Part shown: piece after piece, positions 54,546-63,628 of the stretch
Position numbering within the stretch: position 1 is the stretch's first letter
How the letters are laid out: each line of letters starts with the position of its first letter
NCBI GenBank assembly: GCA_038322815.1
Contig: JBBQGG010000008.1
Location: forward strand, 3,537-67,536
Source of the DNA: PALSA-1296 sp038322815
GTDB taxonomy: Bacteria > Bacteroidota > Ignavibacteria > Palsa-1295
DNA length: 64,000 nucleotides
Direction of reading: 5' to 3'
The notes under the pieces: generated by a model
The model's database searches: none
What the model was told of the DNA's origin: nothing
The model's input: the letters and a program-made list of their open reading frames with translations, nothing else
Translations under genes and position numbers: made by a program

Positions 54546-56211
54546 TAAAACGCACATTCTTCCATAGGAATGAGAAATGTTCGTCAGTAATTCTATACAT
54601 ATCTAAATAGTGCGGTAAAGAAATTTTTTCAAGATGAACCTGCCTCGAAATTTCCGAATAAAAAGGATGATCCTCGCGAAGAAGAAGTAAAACTTTTTTA
54701 CCGCCAGGAATTTTAATCAATCTTTCTTCAACGACCTCTCGAATGAAATTCTGTGATCTGCCGATCCAAAGTGAATCATTTGAAGGAAAATCTCTGATAT
54801 CATATATCGTGCTTCCGGGATAATAATAATATCCCCAACGATGCCACCATGTATCCAGAAGAACAAGATCGGAAGGATTAGCCGACTCATTTTTTAGGGC
54901 TGTAAACACTTTTTCATGGAGTAGATCAACGTTTTTAACTCCGTACACATTACTAAAGGCAGCTAACCGATTTAAAAAAAGACCACTGGATTGGATAATT
55001 CCAGCATTGAATGAATCATAGGTAAAACTATTATTAAAATATTCACCCGACGTCCAGGGAAAAGGTGCAAGAAAAATAATGAGATCAAAGAGGACGATGA
55101 GTAGAGTTATTTTAATAGCTCCAAAAGTAATGATCGGGCGAGTAAGCAATAATTTATTCTCTGAAGCCCGCTTTATTTTCTCAGCCCGCCAGATCGTCAT
55201 TTGATCAAGCAGTACAGCTGCGATGAGAGCAGCACTAGGCAGAATATTTAATAAATACCCTGCCTTCATAAAATAAATACTAATATAAAAAAGAAAGGGA
55301 GGTAAAGCAACCAATGCGGTAAAACGAAACGTCGTTTTAGGAAACTGAGCTTTGATAAATGTACCTGCTCTTTTCGAATATCGCAATAAAGCGGCAAGAA
55401 AGATCAGTACAAAAGGAAGAGCAGCAATAAAAAGTGACACGAATACTTTGCCTACAACAGCAGCATGGGCAGAGAATGAATTACCAAAGAGTATTGATTG
55501 TGAACGGTAAATAGTTTGGCGTCCTTCTAAAGCAAAGTATTGGCCGATTCCTCCGCTATATGAAAATAAGATTACAAGCCATGCTGAAGAAATCAGTAAA
55601 AAAAGCAGGATCTCCTGAAACAATACTCGAAGCGGCTGTTTCGTTTTCCATAAAATATAAATAAGACATGGAGTAAAGAAAATAATACTGGACTGTCTAG
55701 CTCCGGCTGCAAGAGAAAGCACAATAAAAAGAAAATAGACTAACCATCTTTTATTCGGATTTCTCAGAAGGGATATACCCAAATAAAGAAATGTGCTTGC
55801 GAAAAACGCTTCATAAACATACGCCGTAGCTACTTCGCCATAAAACCAGAAGATCGGAGTGAATAGCCAAAGTACGGCGGCAACAAATCCGACTCTTTCA
55901 CCGCGAAGTGTTGCCCCTGCTCTCCATAGAAATAATACTGAGCCGATAGAAAGCAAGATACTTATCAGAACAAAGGCAAAATTTATATCGACGATAAATA
56001 ACAACAAAAATTTTGCGAACAGAATATGGAGAATATAACCGGGAAAATGCGGCGTAATCTGTTCAAGAGAAAAACGAAATGTGCCTACTGCGAAATCTAC
56101 TGAGTCAAATTCATAAAGCATCTTTGAAATAAAAGGAAGGTGGGTAATCAGTGTTGCTGCAATAAGAAGCAATCCCGTTAACCGTCGAACTTTTTTTTCA
56201 CCGAGCGGCAT
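54535..56211 (-). CDS. Polytopic GT-C-like glycosyltransferase
   Basis: 558 residues, about ten to twelve transmembrane helices and a C-terminal soluble part. The N-terminal loop YEFDSVDFAVGTFRFSLEQI with THFPGYILHI is like the acidic DSxxFA plus HPPGY-type loop of GT-C enzymes that use lipid-linked sugars. It converges with the previous gene (11-base overlap of 3' ends) and overlaps the upstream glycosyltransferase by 14 bases. The donor and acceptor are unknown. Confidence 0.65.
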   Translation of the reverse strand: MPLGEKKVRRLTGLLLIAATLITHLPFISKMLYEFDSVDFAVGTFRFSLEQITPHFPGYILHILFAKFLLLFIVDINFAFVLISILLSIGSVLFLWRAGATLRGERVGFVAAVLWLFTPIFWFYGEVATAYVYEAFFASTFLYLGISLLRNPNKRWLVYFLFIVLSLAAGARQSSIIFFTPCLIYILWKTKQPLRVLFQEILLFLLISSAWLVILFSYSGGIGQYFALEGRQTIYRSQSILFGNSFSAHAAVVGKVFVSLFIAALPFVLIFLAALLRYSKRAGTFIKAQFPKTTFRFTALVALPPFLFYISIYFMKAGYLLNILPSAALIAAVLLDQMTIWRAEKIKRASENKLLLTRPIITFGAIKITLLIVLFDLIIFLAPFPWTSGEYFNNSFTYDSFNAGIIQSSGLFLNRLAAFSNVYGVKNVDLLHEKVFTALKNESANPSDLVLLDTWWHRWGYYYYPGSTIYDIRDFPSNDSLWIGRSQNFIREVVEERLIKIPGGKKVLLLLREDHPFYSEISRQVHLEKISLPHYLDMYRITDEHFSFLWKNVRFIRE

Positions 56212-57757
56212 GTAGATCTCCCTTTACTCTAAAAATTGACATTACGGTATCAGCACTTGCAACCAGAGGCGGACGAACTCGGAATTCTTTAATGAGTTGG
56301 AGAGAGTCTTTTGCATATTCATAAAACGAAGGATTTAATCTTGTATAAATAATAAAAAGATTTGCTCTCTGCTTTCTCGCCTCACGCCAAACAAGTTTTT
56401 GATCATGTTGCAGAAAATAGAATTCCGGGCTAATAAGTCCTGTTAAATCAATAAGTTGAGCTTTGGTAAAATAACCAAGAGCACCAACATCATCGACTGC
56501 AAGTCTATCATTCGATGAAGTATTTCTCAGCACCCATGCAGCTACTGCAAGATGCTGATCGTTGATATTCGTTACTGATTCTGCCGAGAGTAAAACTCCG
56601 CGCCATGCTCCGATACAGCCAATAATAATAAATAGTATTTGAATAGGGCGGATAAATTTTTTCAATTGAGTATTAGAAAATATCGTAGCCGCTGTCATGA
56701 TGCCGAGAATAATTAGAACGGGAATTATCGGGAACAAATATCTTCCGTGATGACGAAATTGCGGAGCAATAAATGCAAGAAGAATCGGAAGTCCAAATCC
56801 AAAAATTACAAGAAGAATGAAACCTTTTTGTTTTCGCAAAAAGAAGAAAGAAAAGAAAGCAAAGAGAATCGGAAAAGAAAAGCTTGCGATCAGCACCTTA
56901 AATGCGAACCATAAATATCCTATATCCGGCAAGAGTGATATGTGTGCTCCCTGTACTATTGAGGAATGATAAATCAAACTACCCCGCTCAAAATATGGAA
57001 TAAGAAATACAGGCAAAACACAAAGGAGAAATGTCATTTTACCTTTTACCAGAGCTAGAAAACCCTTTCTTTGTTGGATCGCAATGACGAACCAATCAAT
57101 TAAAAATAAAAATGCCAAAAACATTAACTCGGGTCGAACGGCAATCCCCAAGGCAAGGAATACCCCTTCTCTCATCCGCATTGTATCCCCTGACTGACGT
57201 CGTGCAAGATGCTCATGGAAAACCAAAAGCGTAACAAAACAAGCAAGTGTTACTTCCATACCGCTCGCTGATGCCCAGACTAACCGCGAAGAAAGAACTG
57301 TCAGCGCTCCGGCAATAATACTCCAGGAGTATGGCTGCATAAATGTGTAGCGGCATAACCTAAAAACCATAGGACCCAGATACAAATAGAAAATAACAGA
57401 TAGAATAATAGCTATCAGATCGAGATGATTTGAAAAAATTCCTCCGAGTGCTATAAGTACCACCCATAGCGGAGAAGTATCTGCACTCACCGTACTCGAA
57501 ATGGAATTTCTAAATAGCGAGTCATCAATGTTGATCACGGGATTAAACGTATATCCTTTGCCGTTTTGCAGATTTTCTGCATATCTGCAATGGATATAGG
57601 TATCATCAAGAGGTGCACCGATGATGTAGCTGTGATCTACCCCGCCTTCCGAAAGAAAATTTTTTGCGACTGCAAATTGAATAAACAGAACGACAATTCC
57701 GAGAAGGATAAGTGCCCATTCAATTTGATTCCGACGGATTGCTTTTGCGATATTCAC
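56198..57757 (-). CDS. Polytopic GT-C-like glycosyltransferase (AftB-like)
   Basis: 519 residues. APLDDTYIHCRYAENLQNGK, then GYTFNP, is the DD-motif loop of a GT-C family that includes the mycobacterial arabinofuranosyltransferase AftB and its relatives. GTL-like ASGMEVTLACFVTLLVF and the C-terminal DDVGALGYFTKAQLIDLTGL also fit. About ten helices. It starts two bases after the UbiA-like gene stop, and in mycobacteria aftB also neighbours the UbiA-type gene. The true sugar is unknown. Confidence 0.65.
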   Translation of the reverse strand: MNIAKAIRRNQIEWALILLGIVVLFIQFAVAKNFLSEGGVDHSYIIGAPLDDTYIHCRYAENLQNGKGYTFNPVINIDDSLFRNSISSTVSADTSPLWVVLIALGGIFSNHLDLIAIILSVIFYLYLGPMVFRLCRYTFMQPYSWSIIAGALTVLSSRLVWASASGMEVTLACFVTLLVFHEHLARRQSGDTMRMREGVFLALGIAVRPELMFLAFLFLIDWFVIAIQQRKGFLALVKGKMTFLLCVLPVFLIPYFERGSLIYHSSIVQGAHISLLPDIGYLWFAFKVLIASFSFPILFAFFSFFFLRKQKGFILLVIFGFGLPILLAFIAPQFRHHGRYLFPIIPVLIILGIMTAATIFSNTQLKKFIRPIQILFIIIGCIGAWRGVLLSAESVTNINDQHLAVAAWVLRNTSSNDRLAVDDVGALGYFTKAQLIDLTGLISPEFYFLQHDQKLVWREARKQRANLFIIYTRLNPSFYEYAKDSLQLIKEFRVRPPLVASADTVMSIFRVKGDLHAAR

Positions 57758-57759
57758 AC

Positions 57760-58656
57760 TTAGTGAAAATAAATTATGAAAAACATTGCAATAGCATAAG
57801 CGAGAAAATTCAGGATCATCGGAATATCTGTCAAAACTACTTCTGTGGGATTTTCACCCAAATTTTTCTTATGTAAAAGATAGAGATAACGGAATATTCC
57901 GTAAAGAACAAATGGAGTTGTAAAGACAAGGTTTTCTGTACCGAATATTTTTACTGTTCTGTCACTCACGGTGTAAAGTGCGTAGCTGATCACAAAACCG
58001 GCAGCGCAGATCGTGCAAAGCTGCTCAGCAAAATCAATGCTATAATGTTCGAGTACTTTCCGCGTTGATTCGGTTGGTTTCTTTCCTTCTTCAAGTTGTG
58101 CTTCGAGCATTACCAATTCGCCCCTTCGTTTGGCAACTGCAAGGAAAAGTGAAAGAAACATGGTCGTCAAAATAAGCCATGAACTGATCGGAACATCTAT
58201 CACAAATGCTCCGCCTACTACACGCAGCATAAAACCGATCGCGATAATAAAAACATCAACAAGGACAACATCTTTTAAAAAAAGACTGTACGAAAGATTC
58301 ATCACAAAATAAAATGCCAGACAGAATCCAAATTTATAGGGAAGATTAAAAACTACGGGAACTGCAATTCCAAAAATGATGAACGCCATGCTGATCGCAC
58401 TTGGAACGCTGATGTTGCCGCTTGCAATCGGACGGTGTTTCTTTTTAGGATGTAATCTATCTCGATCACGGTCGATAATATCATTGATGATATAGATCGT
58501 ACTTGCTGTAGCACAAAAAAGGGCGAAGCCAATGAGCGAAGACTTGGCATAATCCCATTCGAAAAGATGATGCGAAAAAACGAGAGCCGCAAAGACGAAA
58601 AGATTCTTAATCCATTGTTTCGGGCGTATGAGACGAATAAAATGTGGTATCTTCAT
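57760..58656 (-). CDS. UbiA-like prenyl-phosphate phosphoribosyltransferase
   Basis: 298 residues with about eight helices. The first aspartate-rich motif reads YIINDIIDRDRDRLHPKKKH followed by RPIASG; PKQWIKNLFVFAALVFSHHL opens the chain. Among UbiA enzymes, the combination IKNLFVFA, NDIxDxxxDRxHPxKxxRPIASG is that of decaprenyl-phosphate phosphoribosyltransferases (Rv3806c type), which move 5-phosphoribose onto polyprenyl phosphate. It heads a three-gene operon with two GT-C genes. Protoheme or ubiquinone type UbiA is less likely. Confidence 0.8.
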   Translation of the reverse strand: MKIPHFIRLIRPKQWIKNLFVFAALVFSHHLFEWDYAKSSLIGFALFCATASTIYIINDIIDRDRDRLHPKKKHRPIASGNISVPSAISMAFIIFGIAVPVVFNLPYKFGFCLAFYFVMNLSYSLFLKDVVLVDVFIIAIGFMLRVVGGAFVIDVPISSWLILTTMFLSLFLAVAKRRGELVMLEAQLEEGKKPTESTRKVLEHYSIDFAEQLCTICAAGFVISYALYTVSDRTVKIFGTENLVFTTPFVLYGIFRYLYLLHKKNLGENPTEVVLTDIPMILNFLAYAIAMFFIIYFH

Positions 58657-58733
58657 TAAGACAAAAATACGGCGGATTAACTCCTACAAAACGAAGAGCT
58701 TAGTTTTTTACCTATAATAGGATCTTTCGGTGA

Positions 58734-60443
58734 CTAAAATACTACTGCCTCCTGATACTCTCCGAACGGTACTTTCAAAACATCGATCATCTCACCGAGC
58801 GTAACGTAATCATTCGCAGCGCGGATGAAAACAGGCATCAAATTCGTATGCCCGAAAGCGGCGACACTGATCTCTTCCATTCGTTCATCGACCGCTGCTT
58901 GAGAGCGATTTGCTTTCAACTCTTTTAATTCTTTAACCTGATTTCTCTCAACTTCAGCACCGATCTGTAAAATAGGAATCGTAATCTTTTCATTTTCCTC
59001 GACGTATTCATTTACTCCGACAATATATTTTTCTTTCTTATCGAGTTCGATCTGATAGCGATATGCTGCATCGGCTATTTCACGCTGGAAAAATCCGGCT
59101 TCAATCGCAGCTATTACTCCGCCGAGTGCGTCGATCTTATCAAAATACGCATACGCTTCAGCCTCGAGTCGGTCAGTTTCAGCTTCAACGAAGTATGAGC
59201 CGCCAAGGGGATCGACGGTATTAATGACACCTGTCTCGTATGCCAAAATTTGCTGAGTACGAAGAGCGATCTTCACAGCCTTCTCCGAAGGCAATGCAAG
59301 CGTTTCGTCCATTGAATTAGTATGGAGCGATTGCGTACCACCTAATACTGCAGCCATTGCTTCAAAAGCTGTTCGGACGATATTATTTTCAGGCTGCTGC
59401 GCAGTGAGTGAGCAGCCTGCAGTCTGAGTATGAAATCTGAGAGTCCAGGATTTCGGATTTTTCGCACCGTATTTTTCCCTCATACGCTTCGCATAGATTC
59501 TTCGCGCTGCGCGGAGTTTTGCGATCTCTTCGAAGAAATCAATGTGCGAATTGAAAAAATGCGAAATGCGTGGAGCAAATTCATCGACATCCATTCCGCG
59601 AGCAATGCAATGCTCAACGTATGCAAAACCATCGGCTAACGTAAAAGCTAACTCCTGTGCCGCAGTCGAACCTGCTTCGCGAATATGATATCCCGAAACC
59701 GAAACGGGATTCCATTGAGGTACTTCCTTCGTGCAAAATTCTATCATATCAACAATGATACGCATCGATGGCTCCGGTGGATAGATAAATTCTTTTTGCG
59801 CAATATACTCCTTCAAAATATCATTCTGTAATGTGCCCCGAAGTTTTGAATACGGCACGCCTTGTTTATCGGCAACACAAAGATAGTATGCGAAGATCAT
59901 CGCAGCAGGAGAGTTGATCGTCATCGAAGTGGAAACTTCGCCAAGCGGAATGCCGCTGAAAAGCTTCTCCATATCTTTTAACGAGCTGATCGCCACTCCG
60001 CAAATTCCTACTTCACCTTCGCTCCATGGATCATCTGCATCGCGACCCATGAGAGTCGGAAGATCGAAAGCTGTTGAAAGTCCCGTCTGACCATGAGCTA
60101 ATAAATACTTGAATCTGGCATTCGTATCTTCTGGAGATCCGAATCCGGCGAATTGCCTCATCGTCCAGACCTTGCCGCGATAACCATTCGGATGAATACC
60201 TCGAGTATAAGGATAATCTCCCGGAAAGCCAATTTTTTCCTCGAAATCATGAGGGGTTACATCCTTCGGACTATACAAGGTGTCAAGAGATTTACCGGAT
60301 AACGTTGTATGCTTCCAGCCTGTTGTCTTGCCTTTGGAATCTCGTTCTTCCCAACGATTCTTGGCTTCAAGATACTCAGGACTTGTCTCGAAAGTCGTTT
60401 TACCGTTTGTATGGATTCCGTTCGTAGAAATACCGTTTTTCAT
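58734..60443 (-). CDS. Acyl-CoA mutase large subunit, isobutyryl-CoA mutase-like
   Basis: 569 residues, the B12-dependent mutase catalytic domain without the B12-binding domain, as in IcmA and HcmA. The specificity residues are Phe98 (VWTMRQFAGF), Ala125 (GLSTAFDL) and Gln216 (YIAQKEFIYPP). Methylmalonyl-CoA mutase has Tyr, Ala and Arg there; isobutyryl-CoA mutase has Phe, Ala and Gln; 2-hydroxyisobutyryl-CoA mutase has Ile and Asp at the first two. The spacing (118 and 27 residues) also matches. So the substrate is more likely isobutyryl-CoA/n-butyryl-CoA than methylmalonyl-CoA. The small B12 subunit is not in the window. Most databases would name it methylmalonyl-CoA mutase. Confidence 0.85.
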   Translation of the reverse strand: MKNGISTNGIHTNGKTTFETSPEYLEAKNRWEERDSKGKTTGWKHTTLSGKSLDTLYSPKDVTPHDFEEKIGFPGDYPYTRGIHPNGYRGKVWTMRQFAGFGSPEDTNARFKYLLAHGQTGLSTAFDLPTLMGRDADDPWSEGEVGICGVAISSLKDMEKLFSGIPLGEVSTSMTINSPAAMIFAYYLCVADKQGVPYSKLRGTLQNDILKEYIAQKEFIYPPEPSMRIIVDMIEFCTKEVPQWNPVSVSGYHIREAGSTAAQELAFTLADGFAYVEHCIARGMDVDEFAPRISHFFNSHIDFFEEIAKLRAARRIYAKRMREKYGAKNPKSWTLRFHTQTAGCSLTAQQPENNIVRTAFEAMAAVLGGTQSLHTNSMDETLALPSEKAVKIALRTQQILAYETGVINTVDPLGGSYFVEAETDRLEAEAYAYFDKIDALGGVIAAIEAGFFQREIADAAYRYQIELDKKEKYIVGVNEYVEENEKITIPILQIGAEVERNQVKELKELKANRSQAAVDERMEEISVAAFGHTNLMPVFIRAANDYVTLGEMIDVLKVPFGEYQEAVVF

Positions 60444-60484
60444 ATAAAATAAGCTGATTTTAACTAAAACCTAAAACGAGTAGT

Positions 60485-60664
60485 TACCGTGGAAGGTTGC
60501 CAAATGCCAAAGAGAAATCCGGTTAAAAATAAATGCTGTATATACCGTTGAAAGTCCTGCATGTTTAGGTAAACCGGATTCCATTATCACCAATGTGATA
60601 ATGTTTCATTCGGAACACTGCTGGTAAAAAGGCAGAAAGTCTAAATATGCAGGATAATTTTTTT
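60485..60664 (+). ncRNA. Candidate pseudoknotted leader RNA
   Basis: Between the mutase and a small ORF there are interlocked pairings. AATCCGGTT (60516-60524) pairs with AACCGGATT (60572-60580). TCCTGCATGTTTAG (60555-60568), inside the loop of the first stem, pairs with CTAAATATGCAGGA (60641-60654), 14 pairs with one G-U. CATTATCAC-CAAT-GTGATAATG (60582-60603) is a perfect hairpin. TAATTTTTTT follows. The right arm of the long stem contains AGGA, 11 bases before the ATG at 60666, so it may hide the ribosome site. No known riboswitch was recognised. Confidence 0.5.
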
Positions 60665-60665
60665 C

Positions 60666-60863
60666 ATGAAAGAATTATCTATTATGTCACAATCCACAAG
60701 TATATCAGATGTTCTCATCCCCCCGTCTACAACTCCTCAGCCAGTACCACCTGAACAGGCTCCGATCAAACCGCAGGAAGTACCCTATCCTCAGGAACCG
60801 GTACCAGGTGAGCCGATGAAACCATCGCCGATACCGCCGCCGCCAATTCCGCCTCAAGCGTAA
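60666..60863 (+). CDS. Proline-rich small protein
   Basis: 65 codons. MKELSIMSQSTSISDVLIPP is followed by a Pro/Gln/Glu-rich tail with PVPPEQAPIKPQEVPYPQEP and ends PSPIPPPPIPPQA. No signal peptide or domain. AGGA lies 11 bases before the ATG. Such tails can be linkers or disordered partners. It may be an uncharacterised small gene or not a gene; its position behind a structured leader supports it. Confidence 0.4.
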   Translation: MKELSIMSQSTSISDVLIPPSTTPQPVPPEQAPIKPQEVPYPQEPVPGEPMKPSPIPPPPIPPQA

Positions 60864-60872
60864 ATTCCGAAG

Positions 60873-60941
60873 AATGTAAAATTAAAAATGTAAAATGTAA
60901 AATTTGAGATGCTCTGAACTTAAATTTTACATTTTACATTT
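60873..60941. repeat. Word palindrome before the PfkB kinase gene (GTAAAAT)
   Basis: AAATGTAAAATGTAAAATTT (60886-60905) and AAATTTTACATTTTACATTT (60922-60941) are exact reverse complements, 20 pairs, separated by 16 bases. Further words CAATTCTCAATTCT follow to 60980. Confidence 0.95.
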
Positions 60942-60984
60942 CATAGGTTCTCAATTCTCAATTCTACATTCACAATTCTAAAAG

Positions 60985-61962
60985 ATGTCATTACTCATTG
61001 TCGGTTCACTTGCTGTTGATACGATCGAAACACCGTTTGATAAACGTGAAAGAGCTTTAGGCGGAAGCGCTACCTATATTTCACTTGCAGCAAGTTACTT
61101 TGCTCATGGCTCAGATATCGGGCTTGTCGGAGTTGTTGGTGAAGATTTTCCGCAGCATGCCTGGAATCTCTTCAAGAAAAAAGGATTCGATACTTCCGGT
61201 GTTGAAGTGATCAAAGGCGGCAAGACTTTTTTCTGGTCTGGGAAATATCATTACGATATGAATACCCGCGATACGCTTGCAACCGATCTGAATGTCTTCG
61301 CTGATTTCAAACCGAAGGTGCCGGTAAAAGCTGCGTCTCCGGATTATCTTGTTCTGGGCAATATCGCACCAAGCCTTCAGTTTGATGTGATCAGGCAGAT
61401 GAAGAAAAAACCGAAACTCATCATCTGCGATACCATGAACTTCTGGATCACAGGAGCGAAAGATGATCTGATAAAAACTCTTTCAAAAGTCAATGCTCTG
61501 GTTATCAATGACGGCGAAGCACGGCTACTGGTAGATCATCCAAGTCTAGTCGTCTGTGGTCATAAACTGCAGGAAATGCTTGCTCCGGATGATCACCGTA
61601 TCGTCATTATCAAAAAAGGAGAGCATGGAGCGCTCCTCTTTTACAACAAATTTATTTTCTCAGCTCCGGCATATCCTCTGGAAGAAATTTTCGATCCCAC
61701 GGGCGCCGGCGATAGCTTCATGGGCGGTTTGATCGGCTATTTAACTCGTTGGGAAACAATTCAATATGCAACAGTAAAACGTGCTGTGGTCTATGGTACA
61801 GTACTCGCAAGTTTCTGCTGCTCGAAATTTTCTACTGAAGGCATCGAAGATCTTTCGATGGATCAAATCTACAAACGATTCAGAGAATTACAATCCATCT
61901 CCAGCTTCGAAGATGAACCCTATCGGACGAAGTCAATGGATAGCGCTGCAGGAACAATGTGA
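60985..61962 (+). CDS. PfkB-family sugar kinase
   Basis: 325 residues of the ribokinase fold. N-terminal GSLAVDTIETPFDKRERALG followed by GSATYISLAAS, and the anion-hole motif FDPTGAGDSFMGGLIGYL with the catalytic Asp, are clear; VIIKKGEHGALLFYNKFIF is the ATP-binding strand. Substrates of this branch vary (sugars, nucleosides), and nothing here decides it. Its 3' end faces the HtrA gene through a word palindrome. Confidence 0.9.
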   Translation: MSLLIVGSLAVDTIETPFDKRERALGGSATYISLAASYFAHGSDIGLVGVVGEDFPQHAWNLFKKKGFDTSGVEVIKGGKTFFWSGKYHYDMNTRDTLATDLNVFADFKPKVPVKAASPDYLVLGNIAPSLQFDVIRQMKKKPKLIICDTMNFWITGAKDDLIKTLSKVNALVINDGEARLLVDHPSLVVCGHKLQEMLAPDDHRIVIIKKGEHGALLFYNKFIFSAPAYPLEEIFDPTGAGDSFMGGLIGYLTRWETIQYATVKRAVVYGTVLASFCCSKFSTEGIEDLSMDQIYKRFRELQSISSFEDEPYRTKSMDSAAGTM

Positions 61963-62017
61963 ATTGTGAATGAAGAATTGTGAATTGAGAACTACATTTT
62001 CTCAATTCACAATTCAC
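61963..62017. repeat. Word palindrome between PfkB and HtrA genes (GAATTGTG)
   Basis: GAATTGTGAATTGAGAA (61975-61991) and its reverse complement TTCTCAATTCACAATTC (61999-62015) fill the 55-base convergent gap from one stop codon to the other. It can act as a bidirectional terminator, though without long T runs. Confidence 0.95.
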
Positions 62018-63628
62018 TTAGTCTTTCGGTACTCTGATCGCTATAGCTCTCTTATCTCCCTTATCATCAATAAGTGTAACGAAGATCGAGCGTCCTTTGG
62101 CGGCATTCATGGCTTTCTCGAATTCATCGACATTTTTTACCGGCTTCAGGTCAACTGCCGTTACGACTTTCCCAATTAGTCCAATGCCTCTGTCATACGC
62201 TTCGGAGCCGGGTACGGTATTCGTAATATATACTCCACCCTTTGTATCGTACTTATCTTTTTCGCCTGCATTCAAATTGCGGATAGTGACACCGATATTA
62301 TCTATCGTTGCTGTTTGTTTCATCGGCGCGGCTTCAATTTGGATAGGTTCTACCGATATATCATTCGCTGCTACGTCACTTCGCGGACGAAGCGTTACAT
62401 TCTTATCGATCTCCTTACCGTTACGCCAAACCTTCAGCGAAACGTTATCTCTGGCATGGTGCAATGCAATAAGCCCTTGCAATTGATTTGATTCATTTGT
62501 TTCCTGTCCATCAACCGAAAGAATAACATCGCCTTCTTTAAGCCCTGCCGTTTCACCAGCGCTGCCTTTAACGACCTTATCAATACGTACTCCACGCGGA
62601 ACATTCAAACCAAGCGCTTCCGCTTCGGTCTGATCGATCGCCTTAATATTGACGCCGATATATCCGCGGTTGACATGGCCTAATTTAATAAGATCATTGG
62701 CAACGGTTTTGGCAAGATTGATCGGAATCGCAAAACCATATCCGGCAAACATTCCGGTACGGGTTGCAATTGCTGCATTGATACCGATGACCTGACCTTT
62801 AGCATTAAAAAGTCCGCCTCCGGAATTTCCCGGATTGATTGCTGCATCGGTTTGAATAAAATTTGCAATGCTATAACCTGCCGTATTTTTCGAACGGGCT
62901 TCATCAAAAATGTTGATCTGGCGTCCGAGAGAACTGACAATACCTGTGGTTACTGTGGATTCCAAACCAAGCGGATTGCCGACAGCCAAAACTAATTCAC
63001 CTACTGAGACTTCATCGGAATTTGCAAGAGCCGCCACAGGCAGCCCCGTTGCTTCGATCTTAATAACTGCAAGATCGGTCGTCGGATCGGTGCCGACTAC
63101 TCTGCCTTCATATTCATGCTTATCAGTGAGTTTAACGGTAATGCCGCCTTTTTTTGCAGCGTTTTCAACGACGTGATTATTCGTCAGGATATATCCGTCA
63201 CTCGTGACGATAACTCCGGAGCCCAGTCCCTCGCTCGGTCCCTGAGGCTGCGAGAAAGGATTCATATCTTGTTCATCTCCTCCGCCTTCACCCTGATCAT
63301 TCGGGTTATTATGGAAAAAATATTTGAATGGATTATTCGGATCCATCTCTTTTTTTGCCGATGGCTTCGGCGCTTCCGTTTTGATCTTGATCGATACGAC
63401 AGTCGGTTGAATAGCTTTCGCCACTGCCTTGAACGATGTATTGATGCTCTCAAGTGTTGCGCTTTGAGGAATGTTCGGAGTAGGTCCGCCAAGCGTAACG
63501 CCTCCGCCCTGTCCGAAAGCAATGTTCAGTTTTGCAATGCCGCCAAATCCTGCAACAAGCCCGACGCCAAGAAGCAAGCCGAACACCACAAGAATAACCG
63601 GACGCATAAATGAATTTTTCGATTTCAT
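62018..63628 (-). CDS. HtrA/DegQ-type periplasmic serine protease with PDZ domains
   Basis: 536 residues. Membrane-anchor or signal region SFMRPVILVVFGLLLGVGL. Catalytic His in YILTNNHVVENA, Asp in TTDLAVIKIEA, Ser in NPGNSGGGLFNAKGQV. Two PDZ domains follow (GYIGVNIKAIDQTEAEALGL, then GVTIRNLNAGEKDKYDTKGG). A hydrophilic linker before the protease domain carries HNNPNDQGEGGGDEQD. DegP and DegQ cannot be separated. It degrades misfolded proteins outside the cytoplasm. Confidence 0.95.
   Translation of the reverse strand: MKSKNSFMRPVILVVFGLLLGVGLVAGFGGIAKLNIAFGQGGGVTLGGPTPNIPQSATLESINTSFKAVAKAIQPTVVSIKIKTEAPKPSAKKEMDPNNPFKYFFHNNPNDQGEGGGDEQDMNPFSQPQGPSEGLGSGVIVTSDGYILTNNHVVENAAKKGGITVKLTDKHEYEGRVVGTDPTTDLAVIKIEATGLPVAALANSDEVSVGELVLAVGNPLGLESTVTTGIVSSLGRQINIFDEARSKNTAGYSIANFIQTDAAINPGNSGGGLFNAKGQVIGINAAIATRTGMFAGYGFAIPINLAKTVANDLIKLGHVNRGYIGVNIKAIDQTEAEALGLNVPRGVRIDKVVKGSAGETAGLKEGDVILSVDGQETNESNQLQGLIALHHARDNVSLKVWRNGKEIDKNVTLRPRSDVAANDISVEPIQIEAAPMKQTATIDNIGVTIRNLNAGEKDKYDTKGGVYITNTVPGSEAYDRGIGLIGKVVTAVDLKPVKNVDEFEKAMNAAKGRSIFVTLIDDKGDKRAIAIRVPKD

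Noticed and set aside
60444..60665. Cobalamin riboswitch for the B12-dependent mutase
   Set aside because: No B12-box-like sequence was found on the minus strand, and the strong pairings fit a plus-strand leader with the RBS in the stem.
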